Positions 1 to 8,341 of a stretch of DNA of 64,000 nucleotides are shown piece after piece. The position numbers and the translations under genes were made by a program. A model generated the notes under the pieces. It made no database searches. It was not told where the DNA came from and saw nothing but the letters and a program-made list of their open reading frames with translations. Each line of letters starts with the position of its first letter. The stretch's first letter is position 1. This DNA comes from Rhodospirillaceae bacterium (GTDB lineage: Bacteria; Pseudomonadota; Alphaproteobacteria; Reyranellales; Reyranellaceae): NCBI GenBank assembly GCA_009772935.1, contig WOUR01000021.1:1-64000 (forward strand). Reading direction: 5' to 3'.

Positions 1-252
1 CGCCGCCGCGGCCGCTTCCGCGGCGATTCGTGCCGCTTCGCGCTCGGCGGCGATCCGCGCCTCTTCCGCCCGCTTGGCTTCCCGGCGCTCGTTCTCGCGC
101 GCCTCGCGAGCGGCCGCGATGGCGGCGCGCTCGGCCTGCTTCTTGAGGAGTTCCGGATCGTTGGCCTTGGCCTTGGCCTTCTCGAGCAAGGCCTGCTTGG
201 CCGCCGCGGCGGTCGCAAGCCGATCGCCGAAATCCACGTTCCTGCCGCTCAT
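1..252 (-). CDS. DUF6481 family protein (C-terminus cut by window edge)
   Basis: Reading leftward from an ATG at 252-250, the frame stays open to base 1, giving 84 residues with no stop in the window. The protein starts MSGRNVDFGDRLATAAAAKQ and then becomes an Ala/Glu/Arg/Lys-rich stretch that should form a long charged helix or coiled coil. This matches the small alphaproteobacterial DUF6481 family, whose function is unknown. The start lies 10 bp after the typA stop on the same strand, so co-transcription with typA is likely; AGGAC just before the ATG is a possible ribosome site. Confidence 0.75.
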   Translation of the reverse strand, partial: MSGRNVDFGDRLATAAAAKQALLEKAKAKANDPELLKKQAERAAIAAAREARENERREAKRAEEARIAAEREAARIAAEAAAAA

Positions 253-262
253 GTCCTAGTCT

Positions 263-2092
263 TTACTCCGCCGCCGCAGCGGCCTGCTTCTTGGCCCGCT
301 TGCGATCCTCGAGATTGAGGAAGCGCTTGCGCAGCCGGATCGATTTCGGGGTGATTTCGACCAGTTCGTCTTCTTCGATATACGCGATTGCCTGCTCGAG
401 CGACATCTTGCGCGGCGGCGTGAGACGGACCGCCTCGTCCTTGCCCGCAGCGCGGATGTTGGTGAGCTGCTTGCCCTTGAGCACGTTGATCTCGAGATCG
501 GTGCCGCGGCTGTGCTCGCCGATGATCATGCCCATGTAGACGGGCACGCCGGGCTCGATGAACATCGGGCCGCGATCCTCGAGCTTCCACATCGCGTAGG
601 CGACGGAGGTGCCCTCTTCGTTGGCGATCAGCGCACCGTTGCGTCGGCCGGCGATCGGGCCGCGATAGGCACCGTATTCGTGGAACAGGCGGTTCATCAC
701 GCCGGTGCCTCGGGTGTCGGTCAGGAACTCGCCGTGATAGCCGATCAGGCCGCGCGAGGGCGCGTAGAACACCAGGCGCGTCTTGCCGGCGCCCGACGGC
801 CGCATGTCCTGCAATTCACCCTTGCGCAGCGAAATCTGTTCGACGACGGCGCCGGTATAGGCGTCGTCGACGTCGATCACGACCTCCTCGATCGGCTCCA
901 AACGCTGGCCGGTGACCGGGTCGGTCTTGAACAGCACCTTGGGACGGCCGACGGCGAGTTCGAAGCCCTCGCGACGCATCGTTTCGATCAGCACGCCAAG
1001 CTGCAGTTCGCCACGCCCGGCGACCTCGTAGGAATCGGCGTTCTCTGTGTCGGTCACGCGGATGGCGACGTTGCCCTCGGCCTCCCGCATCAGGCGCGCG
1101 CGGATCATCCGGGTCGTGACCTTGTCGCCTTCCTTGCCGGCGAGCGGCGAGTCATTGACCATGAAGGTCATGGCGAGCGTCGGCGGATCGATCGGCTGCG
1201 AGGTGATCGGCGAAGTGATCGTCAGGTCGCCCAGCGTGTCGGCCACGGTGGCGACCTTCATGCCGGCGATGGCCACGATGTCGCCTGCCTCGGCCGACTC
1301 GAGTGCCACGCGCTCGAGGCCGCGGAAAGCCAGGATGCGCGTGATGCGCGTCTGCTCGAGTTCCTTGCCGTCGCGGCCCAGCGCCTTGACCATCGTGTTG
1401 GGCTTGATCGAGCCCGACAGGATGCGACCGGTGAGGATGCGGCCGAGGAAGTTGTCGGCTTCGAGCGTCGTCACCAACATGCGGAACGCCGGATCGGGAT
1501 CGATCTTCGGCGCCGGCACATGGTTCACCAGCAGCTCGAACAACGGCGTCATGTCGGTGTGCTCGGCCTCGAGCGAGGTCGCGGCCCAGCCCTGGCGGGC
1601 CGAGGCAAACAGCGTCGGGAAGTCGAGCTGCTCGTCCGACGCCTCGAGCGCCGAGAAGAGGTCGAACACCTCGTCGTGCACTTCATGGGCGCGGGCGTCG
1701 GAGCGGTCGACCTTGTTGATCAGCACGATCGGCTTCAGGCCGAGGCGCAGCGCCTTGCCCAGCACGAACTTGGTCTGCGGGAGCGGCCCTTCGGCAGCGT
1801 CGACCAGCAGGACCACGCCATCGACCATCGACAGGATGCGCTCGACCTCGCCGCCGAAGTCGGCGTGGCCCGGCGTGTCGACGATGTTGATACGCGTGCC
1901 GTGCCACTCGACCGAGGTTGCCTTGGCGAGGATCGTGATCCCTCGTTCGCGTTCGAGGTCGTTCGAATCCATGGCGCGCTCGGCCACCTGCTGGTTCTCG
2001 CGGAACGTGCCGCTCTGCTTCAGCAGGCAATCGACCAGTGTGGTCTTGCCATGGTCGACGTGCGCGATGATCGCGACGTTACGGATTTCCAT
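263..2092 (-). CDS. typA: Ribosome-associated translational GTPase TypA/BipA
   Basis: A 609-residue GTPase of normal TypA length. The G-domain motifs are all visible: P-loop AHVDHGKT (about residues 10-17), switch I RERGITI (about 49-55), DTPGHADF (about 72-79) and NKVD (about 126-129). EF-G-like domains and the TypA-specific C-terminal domain follow (GYHGEFLTDTRGTGVMN region). TypA binds ribosomes in the EF-G site and helps 50S assembly and stress or low-temperature growth. The Ala/Lys-rich C-terminal tail is typical of alphaproteobacterial copies. Divergent from the ribbon-helix-helix gene across a 115-bp gap that must hold its promoter. Confidence 0.97.
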   Translation of the reverse strand: MEIRNVAIIAHVDHGKTTLVDCLLKQSGTFRENQQVAERAMDSNDLERERGITILAKATSVEWHGTRINIVDTPGHADFGGEVERILSMVDGVVLLVDAAEGPLPQTKFVLGKALRLGLKPIVLINKVDRSDARAHEVHDEVFDLFSALEASDEQLDFPTLFASARQGWAATSLEAEHTDMTPLFELLVNHVPAPKIDPDPAFRMLVTTLEADNFLGRILTGRILSGSIKPNTMVKALGRDGKELEQTRITRILAFRGLERVALESAEAGDIVAIAGMKVATVADTLGDLTITSPITSQPIDPPTLAMTFMVNDSPLAGKEGDKVTTRMIRARLMREAEGNVAIRVTDTENADSYEVAGRGELQLGVLIETMRREGFELAVGRPKVLFKTDPVTGQRLEPIEEVVIDVDDAYTGAVVEQISLRKGELQDMRPSGAGKTRLVFYAPSRGLIGYHGEFLTDTRGTGVMNRLFHEYGAYRGPIAGRRNGALIANEEGTSVAYAMWKLEDRGPMFIEPGVPVYMGMIIGEHSRGTDLEINVLKGKQLTNIRAAGKDEAVRLTPPRKMSLEQAIAYIEEDELVEITPKSIRLRKRFLNLEDRKRAKKQAAAAAE

Positions 2093-2207
2093 AATGAATT
2101 TGTCCGGAGGGTTGGTTGGGCGCGCTTATACGCACGCTCTGTGACGGCGGCAAGGCAACATGAGGAGGCGTGTTGCCGCTACCGGGGCCCGATGCCACAG
2201 TCCCGTC

Positions 2208-2432
2208 ATGCGTAAACGCTCGATCACGATCGACGGCCACCGCACCAGCATCTCGCTGGAAGATGCCTTCTGGACCGAGCTTTCAGCCCTCTCCCAGGCG
2301 CGCGGCCTCTCGCTCAACGCCCTAGTGGCGGAGATCGACCGCGACCGGGCCCAGGAGCAGACCAACCTGTCGAGCGCGCTGCGGCTTCATGTGCTGCGGG
2401 AACTGAAGCAACGCACGATCAGTCGAGATTGA
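2208..2432 (+). CDS. Ribbon-helix-helix domain protein
   Basis: A 74-residue protein starting at ATG 2208 (MRKRSITIDGHRTSISLEDA). A beta strand with the pattern S-I-T-I-D-G-H-R-T-S-I-S-L is followed by two helices (FWTELSALSQARG, then SLNALVAEIDRDR). This fits the RHH_4 type of ribbon-helix-helix protein common in Alphaproteobacteria and probably DNA-binding. Its last 14 bp overlap the end of the convergent nitroreductase gene. I chose the ATG at 2208 because the strand-forming motif begins immediately there; an in-frame upstream start would add an unrelated basic extension. Target unknown. Confidence 0.8.
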   Translation: MRKRSITIDGHRTSISLEDAFWTELSALSQARGLSLNALVAEIDRDRAQEQTNLSSALRLHVLRELKQRTISRD

Positions 2433-3249
2433 AGCCCTTCGCGCGCACGAATGCGCCGAAATCGGCGCGTTCCGGCACCGAATATTGCCGCGCCTTGTCC
2501 TCCGACCAGCCATAGGCCGGGTCCTCGCCGAATTTCTCCACGAAGCGCTGGTTTTTGTAGGGCTGGGTCTCGTTGCGCCGCCGATCGTAGGCCTCGACCT
2601 TCTCCTTGAGGCCGGTTTCGTCATAGCGCTCGCGATGAATCGACACGTCAAGGCCCAGCCGCGGGCTCATCACACCCTCGAAGGACGGCCAGCCGACGCC
2701 AAGCCCCGCCACCGGGAAGACATGCCGAGGCAGCCCCAGGACCTCGGATACCCGGGCCGACTGGTTGCGGATCTGGCTGATCGGGCAGGTCCCGAGTCCG
2801 ACCCGGTCGGCGGCGGCGATGAAGGTGGCGAGCACGATGCCGGCATCGACGGCGGCATTGAAGAATGGATCAAGATGGTCATTCACGAACGGCCGGCCGC
2901 GCCAGTCGAACAGCAGCCGGTGCCGGCGGTTGTTGCCGCAGAAGACCAGCAGTGCCGGACCGGCGGCAGCCCACGGGTTCTCCGGGATCAGGGCCTGGAG
3001 CTTCTCGCGCTGCGCCTTGTCGGTGACGATCACGATGTCGGCCTGCTGCAGGTCGCTCTTGGAGGGCGCCGACAGCGCCACGGCGCAGAGCGTATCCAGC
3101 AGCGCCGGATCCAGTGGCTTGTCGGAATAGCGCCGCACGACCCGCCGGTTGGCCATTTCGGCCAGGACCTCGATGCCCCTGGGCGCCTCCGACAGCGCGG
3201 GCGCGGAGCCGAACCGCGCCTTCAGCACGGACTTCAAACGATCGAGCAC
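2419..3249 (-). CDS. Nitroreductase family flavoprotein
   Basis: A 276-residue FMN-dependent nitroreductase-fold protein. The N-terminal part has the phosphate-binding element RRVVRRYSDKPLDPALLD (about residues 34-51) followed by SAPSKSDLQ. The central segment DAGIVLATFIAAADRVGLGTCPI is the dimer-interface and FMN pocket helix typical of the family. The length and the C-terminal extension (ETQPYKNQRF) resemble NfsA/FRP-like members. It should reduce nitro or quinone substrates with NAD(P)H, but the substrate cannot be told. Starts 8 bp after the AsmA gene stop on the same strand, so probably co-transcribed with it. Confidence 0.85.
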   Translation of the reverse strand: MLDRLKSVLKARFGSAPALSEAPRGIEVLAEMANRRVVRRYSDKPLDPALLDTLCAVALSAPSKSDLQQADIVIVTDKAQREKLQALIPENPWAAAGPALLVFCGNNRRHRLLFDWRGRPFVNDHLDPFFNAAVDAGIVLATFIAAADRVGLGTCPISQIRNQSARVSEVLGLPRHVFPVAGLGVGWPSFEGVMSPRLGLDVSIHRERYDETGLKEKVEAYDRRRNETQPYKNQRFVEKFGEDPAYGWSEDKARQYSVPERADFGAFVRAKGFNLD

Positions 3250-3257
3250 GGAAACTC

Positions 3258-6200
3258 CTAACGGCCGAAAATATTGGGGATCGGAATGTTGGGGATCAGC
3301 GAGCGCGGCTGCCCTGGCAGGATCTGCTGCTCGAGCTGCTGCAGCTGCTGCGCCCCCGGCAGCGTGCTGGCCATCCCCGGCGGGTCCTTGGCGCTGCCGC
3401 GCGAGACGTTGAGTGACGGCGACGACATCGAGCCGCGCGCCGTCGTGATCAGGTAGGGCGCCGAGCCATCCTCGGCGATGTAGAAGTTGACCGTCGTGTC
3501 GGTCGTCGAGGCACCGAGGTTGGTGCGCGTAGAGATCCGCGCCGTGGCGCGATTGCCCTGCACCGCCAGCCCCTTGTCGGTCAGCACACCGCCCGCGATG
3601 TCGACATGGCCCGAGATCGGGCTGTCATGATTGACGAAGCGATTCAGCACCAGCGAGATCGCGTTCAGCATGCTGGTGGGCGACATCCCGCGCTGGCCGA
3701 CCGCGCCCAGCACGTTGCCCAGTGTCTGATCGATCACCGTGCTGGCGGCGCCCGCCGCCATCGAGCCCAGCATCTGCAGGGCCCGGTCGGCGCCGATGAA
3801 GATGTGCCCGCCGAGCTGCGCGCCGCCCGCCATCGAGGCCCTGATCTGGTCTGAGGTCGTGCCGCCGCCCCGCACGGTGATGCCGTTGGCGTTCAGCTTG
3901 CCGTCGACCGTCACCTTGATCGCGCTGCCGAACTGGTTGGTGCCCGAGGTGCTGCGCAGCATCTCGCCCAGGATGATGTTGTTGGCGTCGCCCTTGAAGT
4001 CGAAGGAAAGGGCCGGCCGGGTGGCGTTGACCGTTCCCGCGAGCGCCAGCGAACCGCCATAGAGTGAACCCTTGAAGTGCTGGACCGTCAGGACGCCGTC
4101 CTTCAGTGAGGCGGCGAGGTCGGCATTGCCGATGCGCAGCGGCAAGCTGACCAAGGTGCCGGCCACCAGCTTCAGAGAGCCGTCGATGCTGCGCAGCGGC
4201 GCCGTGTCGATCGGCCTGGAGGCCGCTTGGCCGCGCGCGACCGGCCGCGCCGGCGGCCCGCTGCCGCCGCCGATCCGGTCGAGATCGAGCACGCTGGCCC
4301 GCAAGTCGGCGTTGATCGTCGTGCGGCCGGTCAGGCGGGCATCGATCGACCCGTCGAGCGACTGGCCGTTGAGCACCAGGTTGCCCTTGTAGGCGGCCGA
4401 CTGCGGCGCCCCCTTCGATGCGCCCGGAAGCGCAAGGGTGCCGGTCGCCTTCACGCTCTGGCCCATGGCATTGACGTTGAGATCGCGCAGGGTGAGCTGC
4501 TCGACCGTCCCGGCGACGCCCCCGCTGGCGCTCACGGCCCCAAGATCGGCCGGCGCCGTGGTCCCGGCGACCTTGAGCACGCGGTTCATGTCGGGCGCCT
4601 CGAAGTTGAAGGCGACGTCGGCGCGCGGCTGCGGCGCCGAGTAGTTGGCAACGGAGCCGCGCACCGCGAGGCGACCGCCTCCCAGATTCGACACCTTGAC
4701 GTCGTTCAGCCGCAGCGTGCTCCCCTGCAGCGCCACGTCGACATCGACGCCCTGGACCGTCTCCTTGTTGTAGATGAGCCTGGCCACCTTGGCCTTGAGC
4801 CCGACGGACGGGCCGGCAACGACGGGTGCGGCAGGGGGAGCCACTGCTCCTGGAGCTCCGGTGGGCTTCTGCCGTGCCGCGACCGGGACCAGGAAGGAAT
4901 CGAGGTCGAGCGTGTCGAGGCTCACGCTGGTCACGATCGACAGCGGCACGGTGAAGGTGACCGTCACGCCTCCGCTCCCCTTCAGCTCGTCGAGTTCGAA
5001 GACGGCATCGCTCACCTGGACATTGCCACCTGTCGAGGACATGCGGCCGCGCAGGCTGAGCTTCTGCAGCTTGGACGGCGGCACCGACGACACGTCGACG
5101 GCGAGCCAGGCGAGCGTCTCGCGCAACTTGGGCCCGACCAGGCTGAACTGCCCGGTCACGCCGGGCCGCGCAGCATCGCCTGTCAGGGTCGACTGCGCCT
5201 GCAGGACCATGTCGCCCGGCAAGGTGGCCGTGAGTTTCGGCACCGCGACGGCGCCGCCCTTGGCATCGATATCGAGCACGACGTTGCGGACCGGCTGCTT
5301 GTTGTAGATCACCTCGCCGATTTCGAAGGCGAGTTTGGCCGTGAGGTCGCCCAGGAGGCTCTGCGACGTCGCAGCCGGCGCATTCGCGGGCGGAGCGGCC
5401 GGAGCAGAGGGCGTTGCGGCGGGGACGGGCTGCTGAAGCGCGGCCAGCCACCGGTCGAGGTCGAGTTTCGGCACCGAGATCTTGCCCTCAACCGCGAGCC
5501 TGGGCTTCAGCGCGACCGAAAGCGATCCCGAGCCGCTATCCTGCCCTAGGGCCATCTTGAAATCGCGCGCGGCGAAGGCCGTCTGGGAAACGTCGACGCC
5601 CCCATCGAAGCTGAACTTACCGGCGAGAAGTGCCGGCAGGACGGGCTCGGGCTGGCCGGCGAGCTTGACCAGCGTACCGACGAAGGTCGTGAGAGAGTCG
5701 GCCGAAGCGGATGCCGCGCCCGAGATCTTTGCGGCCGCGCCCAGTTCGCTCAGCGTGCCCTTGAAGCCGAGCTTGCCGCCGCCTCCCTGCAGGGCGAGAT
5801 CGGCTGTGTGGCCGTTGCTGCCGCGCGCGCCGATGGCAAGGTCGAGCCGGAGCGGCGCGCCGTTGATGGAGGCGTCTCCCGCCAGCGAATAGGGACCGTC
5901 GATCGAACCGACCGAGGCGGTGAAGTTGGCTTTCTCGGCGACCACCGAGAGGCCCGCCTTGGAATCGCTGAAGATCAGCGTGCCATTGTCGATGGTCAGG
6001 CGACCGAGCGACAGCGGCCGCGGTGTGCTGGGCTTGGCGGCGGCGGGCTTCGCTTCGGCGACCGAGGGCGCGAACTCCCAGTTCGGCTTACCTTCGGCAT
6101 TGATCTCCAGCACGATCTTGGGTTCGACCAGCGTCACCTCGCTGACCTCGATGTTGCCGCCCAGCAGGGCCAGCAGCGACGGCTTCACGGTGACCGACTT

Positions 6201-6467
6201 GACCTCGACCATGTTGGCATTCTTGGAGCCGGGCGCGTTGAAGAACTTCACGCCCGTCACCGAGACGGTCGGCGTCGGCAGCAGCGACAGCGAGATCGGT
6301 CCGTCGATCACGAGGTCGCGTCCGGTCGCCGTCTTCACCTGCGAGACGATCAGCGGCTTGTAGGAATTGACGTCGATCAGCGCGGGCAAGGCCACGAGGG
6401 CTGCGACCAGCAGCGCGACGATGCCGCCGCCGCCGATCAGGAGACGCTTGCGGGTTGTTGGTGTCAT
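3258..6467 (-). CDS. AsmA family protein (large inner-membrane-anchored periplasmic protein)
   Basis: A 1069-residue protein with one N-terminal membrane segment (about residues 8-30, Gly/Val/Leu/Ala-rich) followed by the characteristic AsmA opening ALIDVNSYKPLIVSQVKTATGRDLVIDGPI. The rest is repetitive beta-rich sequence broken by Pro/Ala linkers (about residues 345-370 and 540-555), and the C-terminal part contains an AsmA_2-like region. AsmA/TamB/YhdP-type proteins are bridge-like factors of envelope biogenesis thought to move phospholipid between membranes. Upstream partner of the nitroreductase gene; divergent from the DUF4169 gene. No truncation seen. Confidence 0.9.
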   Translation of the reverse strand: MTPTTRKRLLIGGGGIVALLVAALVALPALIDVNSYKPLIVSQVKTATGRDLVIDGPISLSLLPTPTVSVTGVKFFNAPGSKNANMVEVKSVTVKPSLLALLGGNIEVSEVTLVEPKIVLEINAEGKPNWEFAPSVAEAKPAAAKPSTPRPLSLGRLTIDNGTLIFSDSKAGLSVVAEKANFTASVGSIDGPYSLAGDASINGAPLRLDLAIGARGSNGHTADLALQGGGGKLGFKGTLSELGAAAKISGAASASADSLTTFVGTLVKLAGQPEPVLPALLAGKFSFDGGVDVSQTAFAARDFKMALGQDSGSGSLSVALKPRLAVEGKISVPKLDLDRWLAALQQPVPAATPSAPAAPPANAPAATSQSLLGDLTAKLAFEIGEVIYNKQPVRNVVLDIDAKGGAVAVPKLTATLPGDMVLQAQSTLTGDAARPGVTGQFSLVGPKLRETLAWLAVDVSSVPPSKLQKLSLRGRMSSTGGNVQVSDAVFELDELKGSGGVTVTFTVPLSIVTSVSLDTLDLDSFLVPVAARQKPTGAPGAVAPPAAPVVAGPSVGLKAKVARLIYNKETVQGVDVDVALQGSTLRLNDVKVSNLGGGRLAVRGSVANYSAPQPRADVAFNFEAPDMNRVLKVAGTTAPADLGAVSASGGVAGTVEQLTLRDLNVNAMGQSVKATGTLALPGASKGAPQSAAYKGNLVLNGQSLDGSIDARLTGRTTINADLRASVLDLDRIGGGSGPPARPVARGQAASRPIDTAPLRSIDGSLKLVAGTLVSLPLRIGNADLAASLKDGVLTVQHFKGSLYGGSLALAGTVNATRPALSFDFKGDANNIILGEMLRSTSGTNQFGSAIKVTVDGKLNANGITVRGGGTTSDQIRASMAGGAQLGGHIFIGADRALQMLGSMAAGAASTVIDQTLGNVLGAVGQRGMSPTSMLNAISLVLNRFVNHDSPISGHVDIAGGVLTDKGLAVQGNRATARISTRTNLGASTTDTTVNFYIAEDGSAPYLITTARGSMSSPSLNVSRGSAKDPPGMASTLPGAQQLQQLEQQILPGQPRSLIPNIPIPNIFGR

Positions 6468-6534
6468 GGCTGGGCTCCCCGATCCGGCGGACCAAGACTA
6501 GCGCATCGACTGCAGGCGCGGCATAGAGAAATCC

Positions 6535-6723
6535 ATGGCCGAGATCGTCAACCTGCGACGCGCCCGCAAGGACAAGGCGAAACGCGAAGCCGAGGCGGAA
6601 GCCGACGCCAACCGCCGCCGCTTCGGCCGCACGCGCGTGGAGAAGGACGCCGACCGGGACGCCGCCGACCGTGCCGTTCGGCTCATCGACGGCAAGAGGC
6701 TGGGGCCTGAGAAGAAGGACTAG
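6535..6723 (+). CDS. DUF4169 family small protein
   Basis: A 62-residue, highly charged protein beginning MAEIVNLRRARKDKAKREAE. The start is diagnostic of DUF4169, a short alphaproteobacterial family of unknown function predicted to be almost wholly helical. It reads away from the AsmA gene across a 67-bp gap. The Ala/Glu/Arg composition resembles the DUF6481 protein at the left edge, but the two are not homologous. No enzymatic motif is present. Confidence 0.8.
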   Translation: MAEIVNLRRARKDKAKREAEAEADANRRRFGRTRVEKDADRDAADRAVRLIDGKRLGPEKKD

Positions 6724-6736
6724 GGTCCCTTGTCGG

Positions 6737-6812
6737 CCTGAGCGCAGCGAAGGACCTCGCGCCACCTACGGAGTCCTTTGGTCGTCCCGCTAGGTCCTTC
6801 GCTGCGCTCAGG
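6737..6812. repeat. 21-bp perfect inverted repeat, 34-bp spacer
   Basis: Bases 6737-6757 and 6792-6812 are exact reverse complements (arm begins CCTGAGCGCAGCGAAGGACC). They sit between the DUF4169 gene and the convergent HxlR gene. The arm resembles a dispersed intergenic motif: a partial version (GGTCCCTCGCTGCGCT) occurs near 20884. It could act as a bidirectional terminator or be a REP-like element. Confidence 0.75.
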
Positions 6813-6828
6813 ACGACAGTTGTGGCGG

Positions 6829-7335
6829 CTACCTTGCCGGCCGGTTGAGCGCCAGGCGCTCGAAAAAGGTGCGCGTGTTCTCGTCTGCGCCGGGTCCGGC
6901 GACTGCCCGCACGTTGGTGAGTTCGAGGCGCCGGCCGCTCTTGGCGTCGATCAGCACCGGATCGAGTGGCCTGCTGTCGGCACGATCGACCAGGTCCATC
7001 GGCTTGCCGGCCCGGGCGGCCGCGCCAAAGCGGTCACCCCATTGCTTCAGACCGACGATCACCGTGAACAGCGCGGCCCCCTTCTCGGTGAGGCGGTACT
7101 CGTGGCGCAGCGGGCGCTGGCGATAGGCGGTCTTGCGGAAGACCCCGGCCTCGACGAGCTTCTTCAGCCGCGCGGTGAGCACGTTGCGCGCAATTCCGAG
7201 GTTTTCCTGGAAGTCGTCGAAGCGGCGCACACCGTAGAAGGCATCGCGCACGATGAGGAGCGTCCACGGCTCGCCGACGACGTCGAGCGCCGAAGCGATC
7301 GAACAATTCATCTGTTCATAGGAGGTGCGCCGCAT
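6829..7335 (-). CDS. HxlR-family winged-helix transcriptional regulator
   Basis: About 168 residues from the ATG at 7335 (MRRTSYEQMNCSIASALDVV), a standard HxlR N-terminus; a GTG 21 bases upstream is less likely. The signature GEPWTLLIVRDAFYGVRRFDDF (about residues 22-43) leads into the recognition helix region NVLTARLKKLVEAG, with a basic wing (RPLRHEYRLTEKG). The extra C-terminal part, about 60 residues (LIDAKSGRRLEL), is seen in longer HxlR proteins that may sense a ligand. These are usually redox or metabolite-responsive repressors of nearby genes, but no obvious regulated neighbour stands out here. Confidence 0.88.
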   Translation of the reverse strand: MRRTSYEQMNCSIASALDVVGEPWTLLIVRDAFYGVRRFDDFQENLGIARNVLTARLKKLVEAGVFRKTAYRQRPLRHEYRLTEKGAALFTVIVGLKQWGDRFGAAARAGKPMDLVDRADSRPLDPVLIDAKSGRRLELTNVRAVAGPGADENTRTFFERLALNRPAR

Positions 7336-7402
7336 CCCGAAAGTATAGGGCGGCACGCGGACGGCGCAATCTTGGCACGCGCGCCATTCGTTCCAAAGCA
7401 GA

Positions 7403-7428
7403 ACGCCCGGATCTTTCGACCCGGGCGT
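7403..7428 (-). terminator. Hairpin terminator downstream of the Bax-inhibitor gene
   Basis: ACGCCCGG (7403-7410) pairs perfectly with CCGGGCGT (7421-7428) around a 10-base loop. It lies between the end of the Bax-inhibitor-1 gene and the HxlR gene start, both on the minus strand. The T-tract is weak in the minus direction (TTCTGCTTT), so this is a moderate call. Confidence 0.55.
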
Positions 7429-7457
7429 CCTCTCGATTTTCTCGGTGATTCAGTGCG

Positions 7458-8207
7458 TTAGTCGCGCGACTGGCCCATGAAGCTCATCAGGAACTGGAAC
7501 AGGTTCACGAAGTCCAGGTACAGGCTGAGCGCGCCGAACACGGCGACCTTCTCGATCATGTCCGTACCCCAGGCCTCGGAGTACTGTTCCTTGATCTTCT
7601 GGGTGTCGTAGGCGATCAGGCCCGAGAAGATCAGCACGCCCGCCGCGGAGATGATGAAGCTCATCGTGCCCGACGGCCAGATCATGTTGACGATGCCGGC
7701 CAGGATGAGGCCGATCACGCCCATGAACAGGAACTTGCCCATCGCCGTGAGGTCACGCTTCGTCGTGTAGCCGTAGAGGCTGAGCGCTCCGAAGGCGGCG
7801 GCCGTCACGAAGAAGGTGCGCGCGACGCTGGCGCCAGTGTAGCGGAACAGCAGCAGCGACAGGCTGACACCCATCAGAGCCGTGACTGCCCAGTAGACCG
7901 CCTGCACCGCTCCGGTGCTCATCTGAGCGGCGCGGAACGAGGTGAGGAGCAACAGGCCGAGCGGAGCGAAGATCGCGATCCAGCCCAGCATGTTCAAGCC
8001 AACGACGCGGCCCGCCTGCACCTGGAAGAACAGGCTGGCGAGTTCCGGCGAGCTGAACAGGCCGAAGGCCACGATGCCCGACAGTGCGAGCCCCGAAGCC
8101 ATGTAGTTGTACACGCGCACCATGTGGGCGCGCAGACCGACATCGAACGACGCCTGGTCGGCAACGGTGCCGGCGCGATTAAAGGTGCCGAAGTTCGGAT
8201 TTACCAT
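7458..8207 (-). CDS. Bax inhibitor-1/YccA family inner-membrane protein
   Basis: A 249-residue, strongly hydrophobic protein with about seven membrane segments after a short soluble start (residues 1-30). The order and the conserved region IAPLGLLLLTSF, GALSLYGYTTKRDLTAMGKFLFMGVIGLI and the ending FGALSLYLDFVNLFQFLMSFMG are typical of BI-1/YccA/YbhL proteins. The family contains a pH-gated calcium leak channel and, in E. coli, an FtsH-interacting modulator. A GGAGG ribosome site lies before the ATG, and the 5' untranslated DNA (about 8224-8251) can fold into a GC-rich hairpin. Monocistronic between two spacers. Confidence 0.92.
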   Translation of the reverse strand: MVNPNFGTFNRAGTVADQASFDVGLRAHMVRVYNYMASGLALSGIVAFGLFSSPELASLFFQVQAGRVVGLNMLGWIAIFAPLGLLLLTSFRAAQMSTGAVQAVYWAVTALMGVSLSLLLFRYTGASVARTFFVTAAAFGALSLYGYTTKRDLTAMGKFLFMGVIGLILAGIVNMIWPSGTMSFIISAAGVLIFSGLIAYDTQKIKEQYSEAWGTDMIEKVAVFGALSLYLDFVNLFQFLMSFMGQSRD

Positions 8208-8341
8208 CTGGTTTCAAGCCTCCAAGGGGGCCTCGTTTGCCGAGCCCCTTCGACAGGTAATTTGGGGTTACAGCGCGACTGAATCAATAGCCAAGAGTCA
8301 GCTCGAGAACCCAAATCTACCCATCCCCTGTAACGATTAGG

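Noticed and set aside
512..2215. Long open frame opposite typA (567 residues)
   Set aside because: Antisense shadow of a highly conserved GTPase in GC-rich DNA; composition is Arg/His/Asp-rich without motifs.
3625..5451. 608-residue open frame on the minus strand inside the AsmA gene
   Set aside because: Arg/Ala/Gly-rich out-of-frame shadow of AsmA; no fold-like pattern.
6737..6812. Insertion sequence remnant
   Set aside because: No transposase fragment or target duplication around the inverted repeat.
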